A stretch of 16,557 bases of DNA. It comes from an uncultured Clostridia bacterium (GTDB lineage Bacteria > Bacillota > Clostridia > Lachnospirales > Lachnospiraceae). Location: contig CAMHMG010000034.1 in assembly GCA_946186175.1 (NCBI GenBank), positions 1-16,557 on the forward strand, read 5' to 3'. The notes beneath the pieces are model-generated. The model was not told the origin of the DNA and did no database searches. It worked only from the letters and a program-made list of their open reading frames with translations. A program made the translations under genes and the position numbers. Below, piece after piece: positions 6,160 to 15,100 of this stretch; the first letter of the stretch is position 1, and each line of letters starts with the position of its first letter.

Positions 6160-7197
6160 ATGAATAAAGAACGTAATAGAATATATGCAATTATGGTAAG
6201 TGTGGCTATGATTATGTGTTTACTGAGTGATTATTCGGTAACTGCGAGAGAGCCGGATGGCATGGTGGGTGGAACTGAATTATCAACAGAGGAAGTATAT
6301 AACAGTGATGGCAATACTAATTCCTACAATTCAGATGACAAAGTAATTGAAGAGACTTCAACATCTACGGAAGAATCCGCAGTATCCGTAACAGATGTTT
6401 CTACAGAGGCATCTACAGAAGGGTCGATTGAAACTGGAACGGCTACAGCCGTAGAAGAATCGTCGGAGAACGGAATGGAAGCAGTGACGGAAGAACCTGA
6501 AGAAGAATCCACAGAAGCTGAAACAGAAGCCGTTACAGATACTTCTGAAGCCGGAGCGTCAGAAGAAACTGATGTTATTGATGAGGACGCATCCCTTACG
6601 GATGGATTGGAAGAAGCTATAGTTGATTTGTCGCTGCCTGCAGAGCTTAACTTGAAGATAGATCCTTTTTCTGTAGAGACAGGTGATCCTGATGTTCAGA
6701 TTACATCACAGGTATATGAGATAATCAACTATGGATCAGCTGATGTGGCAATTGAGATCAAGCCGTCAATAGTTGGTGATGGGTTTGAGTTAATAGAAGA
6801 AGCTCCTGATAAGGGTACGCAGCTTGTATCTGAGAATGTTGATAAAGCAAGAGCGTTATATCTGGCTATACAAGTCGCAGACAGTGGAAAGAATAAGGAT
6901 ATTGTTTCGGGGAAATACTCCTTTGATATCACTGAGTACGATCAGGTAATGAGCACCAAGAATCCGGAGAGCTTCTATCTTATGCTTAAGGCAGCAGATG
7001 AAGATGGAGTTCTCACTGCTGAGAGTAAGGCTGCCATAAGATTTCGGGGTAATGTGGATCCTTATGGGGAATATCGTAATGGCGATCTGAAGGTTTCTCT
7101 GGTTTTCAACGTTGTAGGAATATCAGAGGAGAAGTCAGAAGAGCTGCAGGAGGAAGAGAAAGAAGAGAAGCTTAATTTTCTGCAGGAAGCTGAGTGA
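6160..7197 (+). CDS. Secreted surface protein with acidic stalk, paralogue of the 8039 product
   Basis: This 345-residue protein has an N-terminal signal peptide: basic start MNKERNR, a hydrophobic core, and probable cleavage after SVTA at about residue 29. A Glu/Ser/Thr-rich acidic region follows to about 150 (for example TEESAVSVTDVSTEASTEG), likely an extended stalk. Residues 154-320 form a beta-rich domain opening with LSLPAELNLKIDPF and closing with GNVDPYGEYRNGDLKVSLVF. This domain is clearly related to the protein encoded at 8039, which has EVSLPGDLAFQIDPLN at the start and GAVDPKQTYADGEVAVYALY at the end. The extreme C-terminus is charged and Glu-rich, with no LPXTG or other known anchor. 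I recall similar unnamed domains in clostridial surface proteins but cannot name a characterised family. It lies 66 bases after flagellin and could be co-transcribed with it. No cysteine occurs in the mature part. Confidence 0.8.
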   Translation: MNKERNRIYAIMVSVAMIMCLLSDYSVTAREPDGMVGGTELSTEEVYNSDGNTNSYNSDDKVIEETSTSTEESAVSVTDVSTEASTEGSIETGTATAVEESSENGMEAVTEEPEEESTEAETEAVTDTSEAGASEETDVIDEDASLTDGLEEAIVDLSLPAELNLKIDPFSVETGDPDVQITSQVYEIINYGSADVAIEIKPSIVGDGFELIEEAPDKGTQLVSENVDKARALYLAIQVADSGKNKDIVSGKYSFDITEYDQVMSTKNPESFYLMLKAADEDGVLTAESKAAIRFRGNVDPYGEYRNGDLKVSLVFNVVGISEEKSEELQEEEKEEKLNFLQEAE

Positions 7198-7274
7198 ATT
7201 TCAATTAAATTTCAATTATCTTCTTAAAAATCAGTGTGGATGAGAAAATATTAATATTTTTTAATATAAGCTAT

Positions 7275-7301
7275 TAATATTGATTGATAGTATGCCGATA
7301 T
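7275..7301 (+). promoter_or_regulatory. Sigma-28-like promoter upstream of the surface operon
   Basis: GCCGATAT at 7294-7301 matches the sigma-28 -10 consensus at every base up to the last. TAAT (3 of 4) lies exactly 15 bases upstream at 7275-7278, the same spacing as in the flagellin promoter. It is intergenic and points toward the genes at 7462 and 8039. A similar 8-mer (GCCGATAG at 2890-2897) occurs by chance inside a coding repeat, so the motif alone is not proof. Confidence 0.5.
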
Positions 7302-7373
7302 ATTATTCAGAATATTACTTCTGCTTATTATTACAATTTAACAAAATTTTTTGAAAATGATGAGAAGATTTGA

Positions 7374-7403
7374 TTGACAATTAACAGTATTTAAGGGTAT
7401 AAT
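7374..7403 (+). promoter_or_regulatory. Consensus sigma-A promoter of the surface operon
   Basis: A perfect TTGACA at 7374-7379 and a perfect TATAAT at 7398-7403 are separated by 18 bases. Transcription should start near 7410, leaving a leader of about 50 bases before the ATG at 7462. This is the strongest vegetative promoter in the window and implies high constitutive expression of the genes at 7462 and 8039. Confidence 0.88.
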
Positions 7404-7444
7404 AGACTTTACAGTGGTAATATTATACATAAATATGGAACGTG

Positions 7445-7450
7445 AAGGAG
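7445..7450 (+). promoter_or_regulatory. Ribosome binding site choosing the start at 7462
   Basis: AAGGAG lies 11 bases before the ATG at 7462. The in-frame GTG at 7414 would fall almost on the predicted transcription start and has no binding site, so the protein should begin MAKQEAD. Confidence 0.75.
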
Positions 7451-7461
7451 ATTATATAGTA

Positions 7462-8001
7462 ATGGCTAAGCAAGAGGCTGATTCTATAGATATGGGTTCT
7501 GGGAATGAGGGTAAGAAGAAACGCAAACTACCTGTTATCATAGGTGTGATTGTTATTATTGTTGCGGCGGTTGTGGCAGGTATTCTTCTGTACAAGCATT
7601 TCCATAAACCAGAGATTGATTCATCTAAGGGTGGAATTGTTATTTCTGAAGATACACGAGGTAATACTAATGCTCAACAGCGCGTGGCTGAGGGAATGAT
7701 AACAGTTAAGATGACGCCCGTATGGACCTTCAAAGATGGCGGGTCTGCCGGTAATGGTTATGTTGCTAATTCCAAGAGCAACACAGCCCCCCTTAAGATA
7801 ACAGTAGCTCTAAGCGAAACCGGTGAGGTTGTATTGGATTCGGATCCGATTCCAATAGGTTCCTGTATAGAGAACTTCGCACTTAATAAGGAGTTAGAGA
7901 AGGGGACATATCCGGCAGTAGTTACTCATTCGACCGTTGATGAAGATGGTAATATTACCAACTCGGTTCGCACGGAGATAACTATCGAAGTGGAGAACTA
8001 G
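7462..8001 (+). CDS. Membrane-anchored protein with extracellular beta domain
   Basis: This 179-residue protein starts with a short hydrophilic tail and a KKKRK cluster (18-22), followed by one hydrophobic segment at about 23-44. That arrangement predicts an uncleaved anchor with the N-terminus inside and the rest outside the cell. Residues 75-179 look like one Ig-like beta sandwich, with GNGYVANSKSN, then LKITVALSETGEVVLDSDPIPIG, then LNKELEKGTYPAVVTH. I recall this 'N..SN...I.V.L.dG.v..S..i.pG..I....L...L..G.Y.A.v' pattern from small unnamed Firmicute membrane proteins near surface-protein genes. It is encoded between the two paralogous secreted proteins and shares a promoter with the second, so a role in anchoring or assembling them is plausible. 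It is reminiscent in layout, not in sequence, of the membrane partner in WxL loci. Function unknown. Confidence 0.85.
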   Translation: MAKQEADSIDMGSGNEGKKKRKLPVIIGVIVIIVAAVVAGILLYKHFHKPEIDSSKGGIVISEDTRGNTNAQQRVAEGMITVKMTPVWTFKDGGSAGNGYVANSKSNTAPLKITVALSETGEVVLDSDPIPIGSCIENFALNKELEKGTYPAVVTHSTVDEDGNITNSVRTEITIEVEN

Positions 8002-8023
8002 ACTTAAAAACCAATATATTATC

Positions 8024-8030
8024 AAGGAGG
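8024..8030 (+). promoter_or_regulatory. Strong ribosome binding site choosing the start at 8039
   Basis: A perfect AAGGAGG lies 8 bases before the ATG at 8039 but only 2 bases before the in-frame ATG at 8033. The later ATG is therefore the real start, giving a signal peptide beginning MKKTRRILA. The full anti-16S match suggests heavy translation. Confidence 0.85.
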
Positions 8031-8038
8031 ATATGATT

Positions 8039-8971
8039 ATGAAGAAAACAAGAAGAATTTTAGCAGCAAGTCTTGCGCTTGCAATGGCAGTAGCAGTAGT
8101 TCCTGTAAATGCAGTTAAGGCTGCAGATCCTATTGAGTGGGACAATGATGGCGGCGTATCTACAGTTGAAGGTGAGGGCTCAGTAATTCAGCCTATCATT
8201 GAGGTTTCTTTACCTGGAGATCTTGCATTCCAGATAGATCCTCTTAACTTAGAGATTGCAGACACTCAGATTCTTGGTGGCGATTATAATATTGTTAATC
8301 GTGGTAATGTAGATGTTAAAGTACAGGTTGATCCTTATGTTAATAAGTTAGAGGGCAGCGTACTTGACATTAAGACAGCAGCTGCAAAGGGTGGAACTAT
8401 TGGTGGAGTTGATTATAGCTCGAAGTATGCAGATTTGACTTCTTCCACTGACAAGAAGTCTGTTTTCCTTGCTGCAATCGCTGCTGACAAGGCAGGAAGT
8501 GCATTGGTAGATGGTAATGAGGACGGTATCTATGAGTTTTCATATTTAAAGGGTTCAGACGTTATTATGGGACGTAAGGCGCTTACATTTGACTCTGCAA
8601 AAGATAATGCGGTTAAGACAGATGCGGCAAGTCTTGGTATAGCGTTTGGTTCAGCTGCTATAGCTGGAACTACTAAAGTATTAACAGAGCAGGCATTAAC
8701 AGAGACAACAGCAATTTCTGACTCTCCTGCTTTCACATTCAATTTGAAGAAGTCTACAGCTGATACTAATGGAGATCTTGCTCCTCAGGTTGATTCTGTT
8801 GGTTCATTCACTATCGTTGGTGCGGTTGATCCTAAGCAGACATATGCTGATGGTGAGGTTGCTGTATATGCACTTTATAAGATGTCGTTGTTGACAGCTC
8901 AGGATGCATCTGGTTTTGAATCTATAGATGCAACTAACAAGATTGCAACACTTGTTAAGCCTAAGAGCTGA
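8039..8971 (+). CDS. Secreted beta-rich surface protein, probably abundant
   Basis: This 310-residue protein has a classic signal peptide (MKKTRR, then an Ala/Leu/Val core, probable cleavage around VKA-AD at residue 28). The mature part is Ala-, Asp- and Val-rich, has no cysteine and one tryptophan. It opens with EVSLPGDLAFQIDPLN (55-70) and YNIVNRGNVDVKVQVDP and closes near 257-283 with FTIVGAVDPKQTYADGEVAVY. Both blocks align with the gene at 6160, which places the two in one family. The overall order of strands recalls jelly-roll matrix proteins such as TasA, but I see no sequence match strong enough to claim it. No cell-wall anchor is visible. A strong promoter, a perfect binding site and an apparently uniform codon choice suggest high expression. 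It ends 31 bases after the membrane-protein gene starts the operon pair (gap 7999-8039) and is followed by a terminator hairpin at 9059. Likely a structural envelope component; function inferred. Confidence 0.85.
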   Translation: MKKTRRILAASLALAMAVAVVPVNAVKAADPIEWDNDGGVSTVEGEGSVIQPIIEVSLPGDLAFQIDPLNLEIADTQILGGDYNIVNRGNVDVKVQVDPYVNKLEGSVLDIKTAAAKGGTIGGVDYSSKYADLTSSTDKKSVFLAAIAADKAGSALVDGNEDGIYEFSYLKGSDVIMGRKALTFDSAKDNAVKTDAASLGIAFGSAAIAGTTKVLTEQALTETTAISDSPAFTFNLKKSTADTNGDLAPQVDSVGSFTIVGAVDPKQTYADGEVAVYALYKMSLLTAQDASGFESIDATNKIATLVKPKS

Positions 8972-9058
8972 TTTTAGTATTATTTAATTAAAATAAGAAG
9001 GCAGTAATATTATGATTAATTTCATGGAAGAATAATACGGTTTTTAAGTATGTTGGGT

Positions 9059-9092
9059 GGTGGAGATGTGTTCAATCGCGTCTCCACCTTTT
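9059..9092 (+). terminator. Terminator or attenuator between the 8039 gene and the giant gene
   Basis: A 12-bp stem pairs 9059-9070 (GGTGGAGATGTG) with 9077-9088 (CGCGTCTCCACC) around the 6-base loop TTCAAT. It includes two G-T wobbles and is followed by TTTTGCTT. It lies 87 bases after one stop and 31 bases before the next start. I see no convincing promoter between the hairpin and the giant gene, so partial read-through is the simplest way for the giant gene to be expressed. Confidence 0.75.
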
Positions 9093-9119
9093 GCTTACTA
9101 AAAAAGAAGGGGACAGCCT

Positions 9120-12100
9120 ATGAAAAATACATGGATAAGACGGATAAGAATATATCTTACAACATGCATTGTTATGGTGCTTATGACATTGGCCGTTGGA
9201 GTTGTGAGCCATGCAGCAGGCGCAGTCTTTGATGATGGCACAATAGTATATCAGGTGTTGGATGAAGAAGCAAAGACCGTACAAGTTGGTAAGGGTAATA
9301 TCAACGTATATGGGGCAAGCCAGACGGGGCTTAAAAAAACAGCTGCCACAGCAGTTGTAATACCGGATGAGGTGACATATAATGGCAAAAGTTATAAGGT
9401 TGTTAAGATATCTCCTTATGCATTTTATCGGTGTACTTCTATAAGAACAGTTGTTATAGGTGAGAATATTAAGACAATTGATATCGGGGCATTTAAGGGC
9501 TGTACTTCTGTTATGAGCATTAGATGGAATGCGGTTAGCGTGGAGGATTTCTCATATTCTAATCAAAGCGGCAGCAGTAATGTGTTTACAGATGTGGGTA
9601 ATAATTCACAATATGGAGTGACTGTTAGCTTTGGTGAATCCGTTACGAGGATTCCGGCTTACGCATTTTTTACGAATACATCCGCAAATCAATATTGTAA
9701 GAATATAAGATATCTTTTTTGGGGAAGTAATATTGAATCAATAGGTGAATATGCTTTTGCATATTCCTCAGGCATTACAAATCTTACATTACCTAATAAA
9801 TTACGTCAGGTTCCTGCACATTGTTTTGAACAGTGTACTTCTCTTGAAACCGTTACAATATCAGACAGTGTTGAATCCATTGGAATGGCTGCGTTTAATG
9901 GTTGTACCGGTATTAAATCCCTTGAACTTGGTAATGGTCTTAAGACTATAGGTAATAACGCATTTTCAGGATGTGTTAATGTAGAGGAATTATACTGGAA
10001 TGTTAAGGATATGGGAGACCTTGTTGCCGGCAACGGTATCTTCTCTAGTCTTGGTCAGGATACTGACGGCATAACTGTTACATTTGGAGCAGATGTGTCT
10101 GCAATCCCGGCTAATCTGTTCTATCCCGGAGATGCATCAATAGCATCGAAGTTTGTAAATGTTGCCGTGGTGAAATTTGATAACCTGAAAGTTGGAAGCA
10201 TTACAATTGGGGAAAATACATTCCGTGAATGCCGTAATATGAGTTCGATCGAGATAGGAAGTAACGTGACAGCTATCGGCAATAATGCCTTCTATGGCTG
10301 CGTCAATGTGTCTGAAATCATATGGGATGCAGTGAATACTACTGATTTTGATAAGGGAAACGGCATCTTTGATAATGTGGGAACTTCCACTGACGGCGTT
10401 ACTGTTGTTATAGGTGGAGACGTTGAGAAGCTTCCTGCCTATGCATTTTCACCTAATCTGCTTTCGGGAGGGAAGAATGTTAATATCAAGTATCTTACGG
10501 TGAAGGCTCCTGCTGAAACTCTTAAGCTTGGAGATTATGCATTTTATGCATGCGAGAATATGATAGGGGTATCCTTTGATGGTAATAATATTACAATTGG
10601 CAACTATACATTTGCCAATTGTAAAGGACTTACAGATATTCCTATGTATGATTGCGTGACTTCAATAGGAGATTATGCTTTTTCCGGATGTTCCGGTCTT
10701 GGGGAAGCTGTTCTGTATGATTCTTTGAATAGTATAGGAACAGGTGTATTCAATGGTATAGGTAATACAGCTGAATATCCCTTTGTGATATATAATATGT
10801 CTTCTAATGCTGTTACAAAGGGTAAACATTATAATGGCAGCTACGTTACTGTATATGGAAGTTTTGTAGTAGAGTATGGCGAATCCGGTGATCATGGCGC
10901 ATATGAGGCTAATGTTGATGTCACTAATTATCAGGGCGTGGATTATATTAGGGGAAATCAGAATATGTCTCTGAAAGTGAGCGCAGACTATACGATTCAG
11001 GATCCGTGGTCAATTCTTTCAGTAGAGTACAACGGAGAGATATTAACCTCAGTTAATAATACCTATGTGGTTCCTGTTGGATCCTGTCAAAATGTTATCA
11101 CCATAAGTTATAGAAAAAGGCTGGAACCATTTCTTGCAGCCCTTAATGATGTGGGTTATGATACTTTGGAAGAAGCTGTTAAGGCTGCCGGTAACAAGGA
11201 TACAGTATATATATGTCACGAACAGACCATTACCTCTCCTATTACAATAGATAAGTCCATTAGTATAGAATTATACGATAATCTTGGGAGAACTAAGGTA
11301 TATAATGGGGCTAAAGCATCTTCCATGTTTAATATACCTGAAGGAGCAGATGTTGAGATTTCAGGCGATATTACCTTCGAGGGTAACTCCTATACAGATG
11401 TATCCACGGCATATGCAATGATGTCGGTGAAGGGTTCACTTACCATTGGAACCGGTGTGGTAGTGGAAGGCCAGCAGGTTACCGGACAGACAAGCTACAG
11501 CAATGGTGGAGCAATATATAATAATGGCACATTTGTATTGGATGGTGGAATAATACGGAACAATATGGCTCAATATGGAGGAGGAGTATACTGCGACGAC
11601 AATTCTGAGACATATATTGAAAATGGCAGTATTACAGATAATATTGCATCATATTCCGGTGGAACTGCCGTTGGTGGAGGTATATATTCAAAATCATTAA
11701 TAACATTAGCCAGTGGAAAAATCATTATTGACGGTAATGTGGCGGGAACATCTGATAGTAATGTTTTCTTGAAATCAACAGGTATTGAACTGGCGGATAA
11801 TGTTGCTGATGGATCAAGAATAGGACTTACATATGCTAAGACATTATCGGCACAGGCCGGATACATTACGGATAAAGCTGTTAATGAAGCGTGGTTAGAT
11901 GTTATTAGATCTGACAGCAACAGCTATGAGATTGGATGTAATGTTGATGGCTTATATGTGGGACGTAAGGTGACATTTAACGGAAGAATCAATGAGGATG
12001 ATGCCGAAGCAGAGATATTATATAAAGCTGTTAATCCGGATACGAGCTGTCTTGATGAGATGCCTGAGATAACAAGAGACGGATATGTATTCCGGGGATG

Positions 12101-15100
12101 GTATGCAAATAATAAGCAGTATACGGAAACTACCAAGATTGATAGTAACATTACATTATATGCAAGATGGAAGGAAGCTGTGGCGCAGATTGGTGATACC
12201 ATATATGCTAGTTTTTCGGATGCCATTGATGCGGTTGATAATGGTGAGACCATAGAGATTCTTAAAGATATTAAAGTTTCAGATTCGATTGTAATGGATA
12301 GGAATGTGGCATACACAATCCACGGTAACGGATTCAGCATCAAAAGAACTTCATCAAAGATAATGTTTAATATTAGTTCGGGTGATATAGTTCTTGAAGG
12401 TATTATGCTGGATGGTAATTCTAAGTCAACATCTCTTGTATATGTAACAGGAGGTAAAGTATCATTTACCAAGGATGAAGATGGTAATGCAACATATATT
12501 AGCAGATGTGTAATTGGGTCGCCATCAGACAGTAATGGTCATGGTGCAGTATATATTGCAGGTGGAGAGGCGGTACTTGACGGAGGAGTAATAAATGACA
12601 ATAGTTCTTCTAACGGCTCCGGTGTATATGTGAAAGATGGCAGTTTCACAGTTCTTTCGGGAGAAATCAGGAATAATAGATCATCCGTTTCAGGTGGAGC
12701 AATATATGGAGCCGATGGTGATATTATTATTGAAGGGGGTACTATCAGTGGTAATACATGTACTGGCGGCAATGGTGCTGGCATCTATGTGGGTGCAGCG
12801 AATATTACGGTTTCCGGTTCGCCGGTGATTAAGGGCAATACCGTGAGCAGTAAGGATAACAATGTATATATTGCAAATGCAGGTGATACTATTAATGTTG
12901 ATAATGACATATCTGATGACGCTTATATAGGTGTTACTGTGTCAGACGCTCCGACTGCGTTTAAGAACTCTGATGGTATATATGAATATAATGATCGGTT
13001 GATTGTAGACGACACTTCATTTGATATACCTGAAGATGCTTTTGTGGCTGATACATCCGGTTATCTTGTGGTCAAAGAAAATGATGAAAAGATATATGTC
13101 AGAAGAGGTCTGTTTTCCGTAGTATTCAATGCTAACGGAGGAACAATTAATAATACGGAAAATACCATATATATTGGTGAAATAGAATACGGTAATACCT
13201 TAGAGTCTCTGTATAGTTCTGTTACACCGGTCAAGACTACTGGGGATGACACTATATTTTCATATTGGCGTAATGCTGATAATAACGAGGAATACGAACG
13301 GATAACAGCAGATACGTTGATCAGAAAAAATACCAATCTTCTTGCAGTATGGGCCAGCCACATAAGTCCTGAACCGGTAATTGATCTTGAGGATGGAACA
13401 TATTATGAGAGCAAGACAGTAACCATATCCATTGATGAGGGCTACGATATATATTATACATTAGATGGAAAGCTTCCTTATAATAAGTCTATTAGATATA
13501 CCGGACCAATAACAATAGATGATGATGTAACACTGCGTGCTGTTGGTGTCAGAAACGGTGAGGATGCTTACTTGTATGTTGACAGTGGGATTGTTACAAG
13601 AAATTATACGATGCGTATCGTTAATTTAGTTAGTATTGCAGACAATCAGAAGGTTATGTACAAGGGTGAAAGCCTTCAGTTGAATTCGGATGTGGTTGTA
13701 GGGAATGATCATACTGATAAAACTGTCGCCTGGCGAATAGCAGGTGATACGGATGGTGATAATGCTCCTTCAGAGATTAATGTTGATGGAGTTAATATCA
13801 GTGCTGAAGGTCTTCTTACTGTTGATGAAGAAGCGAATGTTGACAGTGTTAAAGTGTGCGCTGTATCAACAGTTAATTCCAATGTATGGGATGATATCAA
13901 TATAACCATTAAGAAATATGTTAATGTTTCCTATGAGCTTGGGGATTGGACGACTGAGAACATTACAGATAATTTAAAATACAAAGAGGAAGATAAGGTT
14001 GTTCTCAAGACGCCGCCAGACAGAGTCGGCTTCACATTTGAAGGATGGAGTGCTGATAACGGGGATATCTATCAGCCGGGTGATAAGTATACAGTGGGCA
14101 ATGCTGATGTGACATTTACAGCATTATGGGAACAGGATGGAATAAAGAGTGTTACCATTCTTGTGGATGATGCCACCATAGACCAGCTGGATATAGTAAA
14201 AGGCGGAAGCGTATTGCTTAAGGCTTCGGTGGTGGCCATCGGAAATGTTACGAAAGATGTGACCTGGAGTATAGAGGGAGATTGTAATGAAGGTACTAAG
14301 GTTAGTAATGGTTTGGTAACTGTCGCTTCCGATGAAACTGCTGCATCGATTAAGGTTAAAGCATGTTCGGACTATGACAATAGTGTTTATGCTATTGTTA
14401 AGATCAATATATCAGGAGTCCCAAGAAATGTATCATGCTACGAGACGGTCAGTCTGGAGAAGAGTATATATAATGGCAAGATTGAGGATGGGAAGGGATA
14501 CGCCTTGCCCGAGATTAGCAGAGCAGGCTATACCCTTGATGGCTGGTATATCCTAAATGATAATACCCGTTATGCACAAGGTGATACAATAACAATCTCC
14601 GGGAAAGATTATGTATTCTATGCTAAATGGATTAAGAATGAAATTAGCAGCATATCTTTTATTAGGAAGACCGGTAATATAAATGTGGGAAGCACTGGGA
14701 ATTATGAAGTTTCATTGACAGGAACCGGCACATATACTGATGATGTTATCTGGGTGATAGAAGGTAATGAGAGTGAAAATACTATAGTGGAGGCGGATGA
14801 GACAGATAGCAGGAAATGTGTATTAAAGGTTGCCGAAGATGAGACGGCTGCGCAGCTTAAGCTGAAAGCTATATCCGGGTTTGACACCAATGTTACAGCT
14901 GAAACCACTATTACCGTTATTGGTAAGGCATCAGGAGTACAGGTAATTGGAGCTTCTGACCTTAGGGCAGGAATGACTTCAAGATATGAAGCGAAGCTTC
15001 TGGGTGAAGGCATATATGATGACGGTGTAGTGTGGTCATTAGATGGTTTTGAAAGCAGCGCAACCTATGGAGTGCAGGGAGAGAATGATTTAAGTTATTA

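Noticed and set aside
7414..7461. Upstream GTG start for the membrane-anchored protein
   Set aside because: It falls almost at the predicted transcription start, lacks a binding site, and the ATG at 7462 has AAGGAG at a proper distance.
8039..8971. Assignment of the abundant secreted protein to the WxL or TasA/CalY families
   Set aside because: No WxL motif is present and the resemblance to TasA is only in overall character, so naming it would go beyond the evidence.
11924..12472. Minus-strand open frame inside the giant gene
   Set aside because: It lies wholly within a region whose plus-strand frame has clear InlB-repeat and beta-helix motifs; it shows no domain or binding site.
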